A stretch of 64,000 nucleotides of DNA from Epiperipatus broadwayi (GCA_028023455.1 JAQFVV010006503.1:1-64000), one strand, 5' to 3'. Shown: positions 14,640 to 25,671, counted from the first letter of the stretch. The notes: generated by a model not told the origin, from the sequence alone. Numbers and translations are program-made.

Positions 14640-15262
14640 ATAGCACTGCCTACCAATAGTTTCCGTGTGTGGAGGAGGGGCTTTAGAAAGCTGGACCCCC
14701 TTTGTAGACTATGTGAAAGAGATGAGGAAACCATACAACACATTTTCTATTCCTGATCTGGATTGAGTCAGGTGAGATGAGAACGAAGTGGATGGGCATA
14801 GCATGTGCCAGACTTAGTGAATCACCACCAGAGGCCTTTTTATACAAAGAAAGTGGATGGGCATAGTGTGTGCCAAACTTAGGGATCACCACCAGCGAGA
14901 TGATATCAGTTTTTTTTGGTGGATATAGGGGATTCTTTATCACTGAAAGTAGCCATACAAAAGGGAGTTTATGCTCACAACATTGTACACAATATGGATT
15001 ATAAGATGTTGGGCAGGTGTACTAGGTCATCTGAAGCACATTTAATAAACTTATTAATGATATTAAAAACTGAGATAGGAATATCAAAATTGGAAAGGAA
15101 CAAAAACAACTTATATAGAGACACATGGGAAATGGCAAAGTTACCGGATAAATGAAGACCTTGTTTTTACACTCTGTAAATACTCTAGTAATAATAAAGA
15201 TTAACAATAGTTGGACACCAAAGAACCCAAGGATTCTTAATATTTAATGTATCTATGCTAAT
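14640..15262 (+). pseudogene. LINE C-terminal fragment with zinc motif, internally duplicated
   Basis: The plus strand encodes RRGFRKLDPLCRLC, then ETIQHIFYSC, a C-x2-C-x8-H-x4-C motif like the one at 13.9 kb. Stops follow, then an open frame of about 79 codons (14916-15155) containing YAHNIVHNMDYKM and ending LPDK. Inside, the block AGTGGATGGGCATAG...CCA(G/A)ACTTAG is present twice (about 14786-14830 and 14850-14895), a local tandem duplication that breaks the frame. A 3' UTR follows. It lies opposite in strand to the 13.9-kb fragment. Confidence 0.65.
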
Positions 15263-17092
15263 CAATAAAATATTTTGGTAAAAAAAAATTAGATAAGAAA
15301 ATCTTTTTCATTGTTTGTGATTTTTGTTCAAAATAATAATCAATCAATTCTAATGGCAATCTTAAATTGACTCTTGTAAAAATTATATTTAAAATTTAAT
15401 ATCTGTACCAAATCCTGGCCACTTCAGAGGTTGTTAATTCTATAATTCTTTTAAAATCTTACCCTGATGAAAGAAAATTGCTTTATTTTTCAGAATTTTT
15501 TAAAAAGGCAAAACAAAAAAAAAAAGAGAGTTAAATTAACTCTTTGAAATTATTACCTTTTAATCAAAATGCGTTTTACTCTGAAATTTCTCAAGAATGA
15601 TTTTAAAATTTCTTTGAACTCAATTTTGCTCCAAAAACAATATTGAATTTTTTAAAAACTGTCTGTGGCATTGATGAATCAAAAAGATTTATAAAATATT
15701 AAAGCTATCAAAAATATTAGAACTAAACATCAAATGACTTCTTTATTTCCATTCAACATATGCTCATAGAAGAAGTTCCCTACACTCCAGAAACATCTGT
15801 CATAAGATTGATTTATTAATGGATACAAGATAATGGTGATGGTCAATGCATACTTTCATACTAATTTTTGCTTATGGTCTTTGACAATGAAAACTTTGTT
15901 TCTGATATGTTTTCATAGTCAGAAGCCATTTAATTACAAAATGAAAATAGGTCTTTAAAAACAAATAAATTAGTAAAAATGATTGATCTTTAATCTGACT
16001 TCTTTTAAAGTAAAAAAAGATAAAGTTAATTTCAATGGTCTTCGGAATTGATTATATGTATCACTAATAATGTAGATTAGATATTATGTTTTTTATTTAT
16101 TAAAGTAGTGTACCAGTACTAATCCTATTAGTCCAGATTAATATAAGTTTATCCTTTAGACAAACATAGCCAAATACCCATATACTGACGATTATTAGAA
16201 TGCTACCTGAGTTGAGTAAAGCTCAACTATCTGAAAATAATACTTATGTTTGTTATTAAACCTAAACTCAAGCTTCAAATCAAGGATATAATAAGTGGAT
16301 GTACTAACCAATGTAAAACAAGGTTGTGTATTTTTATGCAAATTTATTAATTAATGAAAACAAATTTATATTGTTCTTCAAATTATGACAGCATATAAAT
16401 TCAAAAGTAAAAATATTCTCATCATCTTGAGAAACATGTAATGTAAAATAATTTTCAAATTTATGCAAAAATTCTAAAATAACAATTTTCTGACTGCATT
16501 ACTATAAATTACAAATCTTCTATTGATATTCTGAACACTTCAAGACTTTGGAAGACGTTTATTTAATTGAAACTGTTGATTTACTTTTCATAATTGTTAA
16601 ACTAAACTCTTATTGTGGCATCCATGTTTTTTAAAAATAAAATATAGGCAGAAAGTGGTAAATTTATTATGAATCCAGTCATATAATTTTATAGTTATAA
16701 GTCATATTATACCCATCCATATTGAAGCAGTCGGATCTAAGTTCGATCCTAGCTTCATGATATCTCATCTGAAGCCCACTTCAAACCCTTGTACTAACCT
16801 TGAATTTCTGATGCAATGGGGCTTTATACATTCAGTCCATGCTAGTTTCCTTAAAGAAAAACTATTACATAAATGTGTGTTAAAATTAACTCGTTTGGGA
16901 TTTAAATTAATCATTTCTATTAATAAATTCATGATAGAATTATTCATGAATTTATATATATTATAACTGTGTGGATTGTGCATATATATTTATAAATATT
17001 TAAATGTACATATTCATTCTAAAGTTTCATTGTGTCGGGAATGTTTTATTTTACTTTAAATAGTTTGTTCAAATTTTTAGTGATTAAAAGCT
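15263..17092. other. non-coding stretch
   Basis: No gene seen. A B-box-like AGTTCGATCCT at about 16740 hints at an old tRNA-derived insertion, but no A box is at the right distance. Confidence 0.45.
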
Positions 17093-17288
17093 ACATTCTT
17101 TCGATAAGCTTTCAGATTGTCCCTTTCCAAAAACAATGGGTAAAGTTTTTATTAATTAGAAAAAAGATAAGTATTTAAAATGTAAGGATAGTTGCTAATT
17201 AAAATCATTTTTCTGATTTTAAAAATTCATTTTCTAATTAGAAAATGAATTCAAGTTAATGAGTTTGAAAGCCTTATCGAAGGAATGT
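17093..17288. repeat. 196-bp terminal-inverted-repeat hairpin with central palindrome
   Basis: ATTCTTTCGATAAGCTTTCA (17095-) is inverted at 17264-17288 as TGAAAGCCTTATCGAAGGAAT. Between them, 17224-17251 is a perfect 28-nt palindrome centred on TAATTA. It could be a small MITE or a regulatory palindrome. No other copy was seen in the window. Confidence 0.6.
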
Positions 17289-17329
17289 ATCTAAAAACAA
17301 CTAGTAAATTTTTGAAAGATTGATAATGA

Positions 17330-17731
17330 AAGAAGCGCTTGCCTGAAGGCATCAGAGGACAGTATAAATAGCCCAGAAAAAGTTTCCAAGCAGCTATTAT
17401 TCCTTATTAAGAGAAGCCATATATATTTTATTAGAGAAGCCGCCTAGTTAAATTATGAAATTTCAATAGAGTCTCCATCATGGTGAGGAATTAAACTTCG
17501 GCAGTCTGATTACTGGGCCCGAAGTCCCCTGAAAATCTTCAATGTGGCTGCTAAATTAAACTTTTTCCATGCCAATTGTACTGCCAAAATCGAAAGAATC
17601 AAAATGCTATTCACATAATTTTCAAAATGCGCGCCTATGTTTCATCCAACTGGACTCTGCCCTGTGGAGACTCAGGAACCAGCCAAGGAAGAAATGGTAA
17701 TATCTTTTATTTTGAACCTGGCCAGTTCTGA
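17330..17731 (+). promoter_or_regulatory. candidate TATA promoter and first exon
   Basis: In an AT-rich setting this GC-richer island has a good TATA box (TATAAATA, 17363-17370) flanked by GC (ACAG/GCCCAG), so a start near 17395 is expected. The first substantial downstream ATG opens a 34-codon ORF at 17627-17731, beginning MRAYVSSNWTLPCGDSG, with normal codon use. A possible splice donor, G|GTAATA, lies at 17697. Alternatives are a solo-LTR promoter or chance. No downstream exon was recognised. Confidence 0.3.
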
Positions 17732-19294
17732 ACTTTAAGTTAAAACATCTTTAAGCTATCTACTGTAAAATTGTCTTTTAATTAATGCTATTTTAAATTA
17801 TGTAATAATTCTCTATCTATCTCTAGTCTTTAAACTTAATATCTGTTAACTTTCCTTTCTTACGATGGTGGTTCGTTTATTTAACCTTATTATATGTTTG
17901 AGATGATTATTAATGTCATTTATTTTTATTATATACCAGTAAAACTTCGACTCGATAATAATTTCCTTCATTATATTTACCTTTTTAAAATAATATATTA
18001 AGTTTTATCGTAATTCTTGCCCATTAGAACTAATTTAATACAGTTCTATTAATTATCGAGTCAAAGAATTTATACAATTTTTGCTATTTTATTAATGGCT
18101 AATAATAATAAATTATTAGCTCAGTTTCTAACATATGCTCCTGGCTACTTTATTTATTTTACACATATTCATAATGTTAAAATGTTTCACAAAAATGTCG
18201 ATAAAGGAATGAAAGTCAATATATTCTTATTTAAACATTATACTTTATATTAGTATTCAGGGAGAGCATGATGTTTGGGGCATAGTTATATAATTGTGTT
18301 AGTACTTTTAGTTAAAGCATGTTTGACTTTAATTTAACTTGATCAGGTCATCACTTAGAGCATTCTTTATATAAATGGGTTTTATTCATTAACCATGATG
18401 ATTACCAAGTCATCATTTCTCCGAACGTTGCTGACGTGAGCCATCTCCTGTTTCATAGGCTTGTTCCCTGTGATATTATTATTACTTTAATTCCATAGGA
18501 AGAAAGCACTTCCTCACTTGCTCGTATTATAATTGGAACACCAAAGGTTTGTGGCTATGACCCCGCCTGGTTTTCCTTATGTTCCTCTTCTCCTTCATAG
18601 GGCATTAAAGACTTGTAAAACACAAGCTGACCTCCTTCTTAAATCACCGGCAAGCCATTATCTTTCATATTCATTTTTTTATAGCTCATAAGACGTCAGT
18701 ACCGTTTACTTCTCAGTTCCAGTAAAGCCCACTCTAATGCTCATAAATCGTGATGAATTGATTTTATTAAAGTCAAACAAATTCATATTCATTTATAATT
18801 AAGTTTCCTATTAAATATTAAAGATTCCCTAAACACGTATCTTGCTCTTCATGAATGGATTTGCGAATGTGAAATAAATCTCACATTCTTTCCTTTAGAA
18901 TTTGAATCATAATTTCTGTTACAGCCAAATACCTTTATCCACCTTTACTTCCTCGTCGGGGCATAGATATATATAATTCTCCATAGAATTGCGTAATAGT
19001 ATTGACATATAATAAGGATTGCCATTCTTATTGTAATTATAAACTCCGTTTAAAGACTAGAGATAATCTATATCATAATCTAAAAGTTGAACAAACTTAT
19101 TATTATTATTAAACATTTTATTAACACATTTGATTTTTAACTTTCTTTCTTATTCAATAATTATTTTTAATATAATGCTCGCTATCTGTATTGGCAACCC
19201 GAACATATATATATGAGTTGACTTAGAAATATCATTAGTTATTTTGTTATACTTTGTTAGAGTCAGATCAGGAGTCTCATTAATCATCATCATC
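17732..19294. other. non-coding, low-repeat stretch
   Basis: No gene recognised. The part 18400-18970 is less AT-rich, non-repetitive, and has CRE-like TGACGT/GACGTC sites at about 18432 and 18692. It could be unique intergenic or intronic DNA. Confidence 0.4.
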
Positions 19295-19482
19295 CGTTGA
19301 GCTAGTTTCTTGGTGCATAGTCATGTACCATCGACTTATGTCATCCATTGATTTGATCTGAGCTCGTGAGTCGGGTTTGAATTCAGTTTGGACTGACTGA
19401 GTTTGAATCCGACTTTGGGTTGGGTCTTGTTATATTGTGTTGGTGTCTTTTGACCAGTACAATATATATCAAAACAATAAAT
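19295..19482 (+). repeat. SINE-like repeat
   Basis: It contains B-box-like GGGTTTGAATTC and GTTTGAATCCGAC, and ends TTTTGACCAGTACAATATAT. That tail is shared with the family K repeats at 4.7 and 53.3 kb (inverted there). It is probably a SINE using the same 3' tail. Confidence 0.5.
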
Positions 19483-19703
19483 GGAATATCCAAAAATTAT
19501 GTAAGATGATCATCAATGACAATTGACAGCCCCAAGTTAAATAACCTGATGTAGTAGGCAACAATAATCTTTTGCTGAAGATTGATTAGAGTCAAAAGCA
19601 GATCCTTCATTTATCTCAAAGCTCAAGATCTTATATGGGGCATGGATTAAGACAGATATTTTTATGATTATGGAGATTTTGAAGAATCTCACTTTCTCTG
19701 ACA

Positions 19704-19798
19704 CTTTTTTTTATATGTGTCAAAGTGTCAGCCAGGAAGCGAACCCCAGGACAACTGCTTGTAAGGCAGCTATGCTAACCACTCAGCCACCAATGCTT
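19704..19798 (-). repeat. tRNA-Gly-derived SINE
   Basis: The minus strand reads GCATTGGTGGCTGAGTGG, then TAGCATAGCTGCCTTACAAG, then GGTTCGCTTCCTGGCTGA, and ends in a short A run. It keeps the A box (TGGCTGAGTGG) and the B box (GGTTCGCTTCC) of pol III genes and resembles tRNA-Gly(UCC), but the anticodon loop reads CTTACAA and the acceptor end is altered. It is not a functional tRNA gene. Confidence 0.85.
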
Positions 19799-19876
19799 TC
19801 GAAATAATAAATCATCTCTTTCTAACAAATATATATTATAATATTATTTCTGAGAGCTTCCAGGTAATAAAAATAT

Positions 19877-19921
19877 AATAGTTCTTAACAAGATTATCAG
19901 AACACCTTGTTAAGAGCTATT
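19877..19921. other. perfect-stem hairpin
   Basis: AATAGTTCTTAACAAG and CTTGTTAAGAGCTATT are inverted copies (one G·T) around a 13-nt loop. The core AGCTCTTAACAAG recurs in the hairpin at 31796-31887. Confidence 0.75.
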
Positions 19922-20010
19922 AGCATGCTCGTTATATGACATTTGTAGTGCAAGCTTATTAAATGAAGTCATATGATATATGAGTTTATTTCACTGCATA
20001 TATATATATA

Positions 20011-22166
20011 AATTATTCTACATGAATAAAGCGTGATAAACAGATCACAAAAACATTAATTATAAACAACAATTAGCCAAGTGCTTTCGGTACTATATAC
20101 CAGAATCATGGCAACATACTGGAACTGAACAGTTAATATTCCAGTGCATGCTCAGTGGAACACTAGTGTTACCCTGATTAATAACGTTTTTAGACTTTGC
20201 AATAAACCAAGCCTCTTTCAACTTCCTTTTCCAATCATTTGACTCATTGCACACAGTAGCAATGTTTTGAGGATAAAACTCATGACCACAATTACTTTCA
20301 TGATTTGGAAAAACAGAATTAACCTGCAAATCACTTTTAGATTTTTTGTACTGATAAATATGCTGTTGCAATCGCATTAAAACATTCACCTTCGTTTCCC
20401 CGAAATAAATAGCATTACAATCAATTTTTTGGCAAGTATTGGAATAAATCATTTCATACTTATTCATTTCTTCTACATTATCCTTTGAATTGTTTATTAA
20501 TCTATTCAAACATAAAGGGGAACAGAATCCTACATTATAATCTTCTCTAATAATATTTTTTAATTTCTTACTTATAGGTGGCACATAAGCTAAAGAAAAC
20601 CACTTTTTCACTGCTTTATTATTTATATCCACTTTATGGTTAAACTTTAAATTCTGATAAAACAAACACAATTGTCTGTGTAATATAGTTTTCTTGTATC
20701 CCACCCCAATCAAGTCATTCATATATTTATCAATATTATCTTTCCTATCTGCTTCAAATTTACAAAGATGCAAATTACGATACAAAAAACATTTAAATCC
20801 AGCCATTTTATAATTCAAAGGAACATTTGATGATGGATGCATAAAACCTCTTACATTCAATGGTTTAACAAACATTTTAAACCCAAACATATTGAAGCAT
20901 TTATATACATTTACATCTAAATACTTTAAGATACCATCCTTTTCAAACTCAATAGTCCATGACAAACCGGAATTCTCATTTAATTCATTGAACATATTCA
21001 TTATCACATCTTTTGAACTATACACAAAAACACCATCCACATATCTTCTATATATTAAATCATAACTCCTTATAAATGGCTCCACAATATGTTTTTCCAT
21101 TACTGAAACATATAAACTACATACAATACCACTCACTGCCAACCCCATTGGCCAAACATTTTTCATTTGATAATGATCCTTTCCATATCTTGCAGTAATA
21201 TCCCCATTAATCCATTCCAACACTTTCACAATAAATCTGGCTTTACAAGAGTCTACATTATAATCCACCAAAAGTTTATTAATTACACTTATCGATTTAT
21301 TACGGCCCACTGATCCATATAACTCACATACATCCAATGAGGCCATATACCCATCATCAACCATCTTGGCAGACTCCAAAATCTGAACAAATTCAAATGT
21401 AGAATTTATTGTATATTTGCCAAAACCCACCAAATCTTGTAACCATTTTGCAATCAATTGTGATGCTTTCTGATAATAACAACCCCCAACATCCAGCATC
21501 AATCTTAATGGAACATTCTCCTTATGAACTTTAACATTTGCAAACAAACGTGGAACAACTGCAGCTGATGAATAAATCCTCAAATATTCATCTCTCCTAA
21601 ATATTTTACCAACATACGGTCACAAAACATTGGAAACAAACTTGTCCTTATACACTTTTAACTTATAGTTCTCAACTTTTTCAAAGTTCAACTTAACAAT
21701 TTGCTGAGCAATTTTCTCTTTATATATATGTCCATCCATCAACACAAATCTATTGCCTTTATCTTCTTTTGCACAAATAATATTTTTATCCCTCAGCAAC
21801 ACTCTGAAATTATTAATCATTCTATACCACTTCTTATCTTCTGCAAGATTATAATAACGATCTTTTAACAATGGAGCAACTTGCTTAATCACCATCTTCT
21901 TCTTCTCTGAAATATTGCTACTGTGTGCAATGAGTTAAATGATCGGAAAAGGAAGTTGAAAGAGGCTTGGTTTATTGCAAAGTCTAAAAACGTTATTAAT
22001 CAGCATAACACTAGTATTCCACTGAGCATGCACTGGAATATTAACCGTTCAGTTCCAGTATGTTGCCATGATTCTGGTATATAGTACCGAAAGCACTTGG
22101 CTAATTGTTGTTTATAATTAATGTTTTTGTGCTCTGTTTATCATGCTTTATTTGTGTAGAATAATT
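20011..22166 (-). mobile_element. Penelope-like element with inverted 3'-end copy
   Basis: A minus-strand PLE (RT plus GIY-YIG) is joined at its truncated 5' side to an inverted copy of its own 3' end. The 257-bp arms are 20011-20267 (minus-strand 3' end and terminal UTR) and 21909-22166 (the same sequence on the plus strand). The plus-strand copy encodes NDRKRKLKEAWFIAKSK... through HDSGI and the stop. PLEs characteristically carry terminal repeats (pseudo-LTRs) in direct or inverted orientation, and this fits the inverted type. No target-site duplication was seen beside the arms. Confidence 0.85.
20093..21895 (-). pseudogene. PLE reverse transcriptase / GIY-YIG endonuclease, nearly open
   Basis: This is one reading frame of about 600 codons, broken by a single in-frame TGA at 21620-21622. 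The first 91 codons hold the PLE N-terminal block ICAKEDKGNRFVL. Twelve codons after the stop comes the RT. Counting from the TTG at 21583, these are template-binding PRLFANVKVHKENVPLR (11-27), motif A SLD (83-85), motif B-like GLAVSG (147-152), active site YVDG (181-184) and YLDVNVY (221-227). The GIY-YIG domain covers about 379-475: Y380, C384, C389, YFGET (393-397), R404, H408, HE (428-429), GH (433-434), KEAWFI (456-461) and N469. The usual YVDD has become YVDG, losing a catalytic Asp. Together with the stop, this copy is inactive. The start is missing because the element is 5' truncated. A typical PLE ORF is longer at the N terminus. Confidence 0.9.
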
Positions 22167-22202
22167 TTCATTATCTGACAGAGTTTTTATATTATTTATT
22201 TA

Positions 22203-22342
22203 TAATTCACTAAATATCAGCCTTTTACAGCTACTGTACATGCGCTTTAATGAGTGTTAAATAATAAATGAATACTTTTCAGTGCCCATACTCATTAAAG
22301 CGCATGTACAGTAGCTGTAAAAGACTGATATTTAGTGAATTA
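22203..22342. repeat. long palindrome, family G
   Basis: 53-bp arms (22203-22255 and 22290-22342) differ at only a few bases. They contain ATCAGCCTTTTACAGCTACTG and CATGCGCTTTAATGAGT. Related sequence (GATCAGCC, AGCTATTGTGCATG, ATAAATGAATACTTTC) forms the foldback and tandem array at 26.0-27.0 kb. The right flank (CTATAAAAATAGATGCTTGTTTA) is also shared. A MITE-like element is likely. Confidence 0.8.
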
Positions 22343-22749
22343 CAATTATAAACATTGCGCTATAAAAATAGATGCTTGTTTACATTATTTATATATATAT
22401 AATATCTGCAGAAAGGAGTTGGCTGTTAACTGAATGAAAACCCTTTGATTTCTTTTAGAGGCTTCAAATGAACTGAGCAGGACAAATTCTTAATGTCCAA
22501 TACATATGTTCATGTTAATGCAGATGTTATTACTATGTGATTATCATATGGTATACAAACGTGGAGGACTGCTCATCAACCCATATTAGCCAGCATGATG
22601 AGTTCATTGGTTTTTACCTCTGAGTTTAAGATCAAGAAATACTATGGTCTTTCTTCTAAGTTGCCTGATAATGCAGAATGAATGTGTGAATGAAAAACAT
22701 TTTTCTAATAGATATATACAATCATGACAGATAAATATAAATCATGTCT
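22343..22749. other. non-coding spacer
   Basis: Nothing recognised between the family G palindrome and the RTE element, apart from a short (TA)n. Confidence 0.45.
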
Positions 22750-22864
22750 TTATTCCCAGGAGGCTATAAAGTCACCAGTCAAAGTTACAGTTGGTGATCA
22801 AAGGGGGGAGGGTACTAAGACTCATCTGATTGTGAAACCAGACTGCCATTTGTTGCCAACTTTT

Positions 22865-23610
22865 TACTTAGGTACTTACAACTTCAAATCACTTTAAAAT
22901 GAAGGAAGATTGCAAGAATTGGAAGAATGGACTCATCTTAAATGAGACATTATTGGACTTTGTGAAGTTAGAAAAAAAGGTGAAGAGAGAATTGATTTAA
23001 AAAGTGTATATGTACTTTACTACCAAGGTACAAATATTTGAAATACAAGTGGAGTAGTAGTTATAAATAAAAAGTAGAAGAACAACAGTGTGGAGATTGA
23101 TGGTGTATCAGACAGAGTAACAAGATTAGTTATTCAACTTTAATAGCAGATACCAAATGCAGATAATTCAGGTTTATGTCCCAATAAGTTTTCATAAAAG
23201 ATGTTTACATGGATATACAAAAGGCTTTTGATAAGACTAACACAACATATTAATATTGTTATGGGAGACTTTAATGCTAGAATTGATAAAGAAATTCAAG
23301 ATGAAAGTGTTGTAGATAAATTTGGTTATAAATAATAGAAATGAGAGAAGACAGAGACTTGAGTAGTTTTCAGAAAAAAACTTTATATTATGAATTTTTT
23401 TTTTGAGAAAAATATTAAAAGAAAATAGACATGGAAGCATTCAACTGAAGATGCAGCAGAATTGAATATTTTGACTAACAGAAAATACATATTTTAAGAT
23501 TGTAATGTCCTTAATAAATTTAACACGGGGAATGATCATAGATTAGTAAGATATAAAATACATGTTAATGCAAAACTAAAGAGGCAACCAATATTAAGAA
23601 AAAAATTTCA
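22865..23610 (+). pseudogene. RTE apurinic-like endonuclease domain, decayed
   Basis: Motifs in order: GTYN (about 22875), DIIGLCEVRKKGEERIDL (the Glu of the APE-type catalytic centre), a YYQG-like block, GVVVINKK, SDRVTRLVIQL, a PNKF-like block, INIVMGDFNARID (about 23250, the GDFNA active-site motif) and a weak TRG-H-like end. APE-type endonucleases nick the target strand for target-primed reverse transcription. Several stops and frame changes occur. Confidence 0.85.
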
Positions 23611-23611
23611 G

Positions 23612-23998
23612 TTGATATTTCCTAATCTTCAGGAACATTCTAATAAATTTAAATTAGAATTTGCAAATCGTTTTCAAGTATTAGTAGATTTTGAATATGA
23701 TTCAGATTTGAATGAAATTAATAGAAAAATAACTAACACACTTTTAAAACTGCAACAAAGATATCTGGTAGAAAAAAAGCAGCAATTGACCAATAAAATT
23801 TCTACTGAGATGAGAGAATTTAAGAGAAAAAGAAGGAATATGAAGATATATAAAAATGATGCATTAAGAAGGATTGAATATCTCAAGTTTTGTAAAATGA
23901 TGCAAAAAAGAAGTGATAATAATATTAGAAAATATAATTGTGAACTAGCAAGAAAAACTGTAGAAGACAATAAAAGTCTCAATAGTGTAAAATAACAT
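23612..23998 (+). pseudogene. RTE linker between endonuclease and RT
   Basis: This is an uninterrupted 127-codon stretch, Lys- and Glu-rich and predicted helical, containing FELANRF-like FANRFQVL and EINRKITNTLL, then KKQQLTNKISTEM. RTE proteins have such a region between the endonuclease and the RT. It is open on both strands by composition. The minus-strand ORF here is a shadow. Confidence 0.75.
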
Positions 23999-23999
23999 T

Positions 24000-25025
24000 T
24001 AGGTATTGGAAGGAAACTTATATCTGCAATAAGAAAAAAAAAGATGGAACTATTACTAAAAAGAGAGATGACATCATAAAATGAGTAGAAGAGTTTTATG
24101 GAGAAATATACAGCAATAAAAAGCAAGTACCTCTTACATCTATTATATCTTCTGAATTGTCCAGAATTTTAAATGAAGAAGTGAGACATGCAATTAAATT
24201 TATGAAGAAGGGAAAAGCTCCAGATAATGATGGAATTATAATCGATATCTTAAAAGAAGCAGGTGAAGGAATAGAAATTTTTTTGGCAAGTTATTTACCA
24301 AATGTATAAATGATAAAGATGTACAAAGTGATTGGAAAAATGCAATATTAATATTTTAGAAATGTAATAAAGAAGATGTTAAATATTATAGACCTATCCG
24401 TCTTTTATCAGTTTTATACAAAATGTTTATCAAGATAATTACAAGTCATCTACAGAGAACTTAGGATTTCAACTAACCATAAGAACAAGCTGGATTTGAA
24501 AGTGGTTTAGTACAGCAGATCATATCCAAGTAGTGAGAGAACTTATAGAAAGGACCAATGAATATGATTTTCCAGAATGCTTTGGATTTGTAGATTATGA
24601 AAAGACATTTGATATTATAAGCATATCTTCAGTGATTAAAGCATTGAATCATCAAGGTATAGACCAAGGATATTGCCATATTCTGAAGAATATTTATAAA
24701 AATGCAACAATAATAATTATATTACATAATGATATTAGGAATGTTAACATTGAGAAGAGTGTAAGATAGAGTGACTCCATATCTTCACAACTTTTTCTAG
24801 TTGTATTGCAAGAAGTATTTTATAAATTAAAATGGGAAGCTAAAGGAGTAAAAGTAAATGGAGATTATTTAAGTCATTTAGATTTTAAAGATGATGTAGT
24901 TGTTTTTTCAAATAATGCTTCAAAGCTTCAAAAAATGTTGCAAGAGTTATCAAATGAAAGTAAAAAAGTAGAACTCAAGGTAAATGTTAAAAATACTAAA
25001 ATAATGTTCAATGGATTTTATTAAA
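24000..25025 (+). pseudogene. RTE reverse transcriptase domain, decayed
   Basis: In order: EEFYGEIYSNK; AIKFMKKGKAPDNDGI (fingers); a degenerate YRPI-like region; FVDYEKTFDII (motif A, open frame 24533-24769, catalytic Asp present); SDSISSQLF (motif B, from GDSISP); HLDFKDDVVVFSN (motif C, the usual FADD as FKDD with both Asp kept); and LKVNVKNTKIM (motif D, frame 24806-25024). Stops separate the segments at 24767 and elsewhere. Confidence 0.9.
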
Positions 25026-25636
25026 GATGAAAATAAAGATTGATAGTGATGGGTTAGAAAATGTTAACAATTACAAATATCTTGGTCAGATTATTACTAC
25101 ATATGGAAACATATTAGATGAAATTAATCATAGAATTAAACTTGGAGTGCTTTTAGTAGAAATAACTTAATATTAAAAGGAAATATGCCTATATGTTTGA
25201 AAAGGAAGGTTTTTAATAAATGGGTTTTACCATTGTTACTTATTGATCCAAGACTAGGATACATAATAGAATAGCAATACAGAGACTTTAGATTACTCAA
25301 AAAAGTATGTAGAGATTCATGTTAGGAGTAACAAAAAGAGATCAAAAACACAATGCATGGGTAAGAGAATAAACATGTGTAACTGACATCATTAAAAGAA
25401 TTAAAAGACTGAAGTGAAGTTGGGCTGGACCTTTTTCTAGAAGAGATAATAGATTTTCAGTTAAAATCTTAAACTGGATTTTAAAAGATTGTACAAACCC
25501 AGAAAGAGATAACATATGAGATGGAAGGATGAAATAAGAAAGTGTGCCCAGGTGGTGTGAGAAGTGAGGCTAGAGATTGGAGAAGATGAATTAAACTTGG
25601 ACAGACATTTACCTTGTGGTGGATTAATACTGGTTG
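25026..25636 (+). pseudogene. RTE C-terminal domain, decayed
   Basis: It is homologous to the open 175-codon copy at 42 kb. NYKYLGQIITT, LGVTKRDQKHNAWVREQ, KRIKRLK-SWAG, NRFSV and WILKDC are all recognisable through frame changes. The minus-strand ORFs at 25461-25702 are antisense shadows. Confidence 0.85.
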
Positions 25637-25671
25637 ATGATGATGATATATAAACATGCCAAAGCAAAGAT

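Larger units (their letters stand above)
22750..25660 (+). mobile_element. RTE/BovB-type LINE, near full length, inactive
   Basis: All parts of an RTE polyprotein can be followed across frames: endonuclease, linker, RT, C-terminal domain, then a GATGATGATGAT tail at about 25637. Many stops and frameshifts show it is dead. It is the only near-complete RTE here. The copies at 8.2, 42.0 and 58.9 kb are fragments of the same type. The 5' boundary is approximate: the endonuclease start (LGTYNFKSL) is at about 22870. Confidence 0.9.

Noticed and set aside
23674-24126. 150-codon hydrophobic minus-strand ORF that looks like a membrane protein
   Set aside because: It is the complement of the Lys/Glu-rich RTE linker. 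Lys codons read in antisense give Phe/Leu, which imitates transmembrane segments.
24767-24805. UGA/UAG recoding in the RTE to join RT segments
   Set aside because: Stops of all three types and several frameshifts are spread over the whole element, which fits neutral decay.
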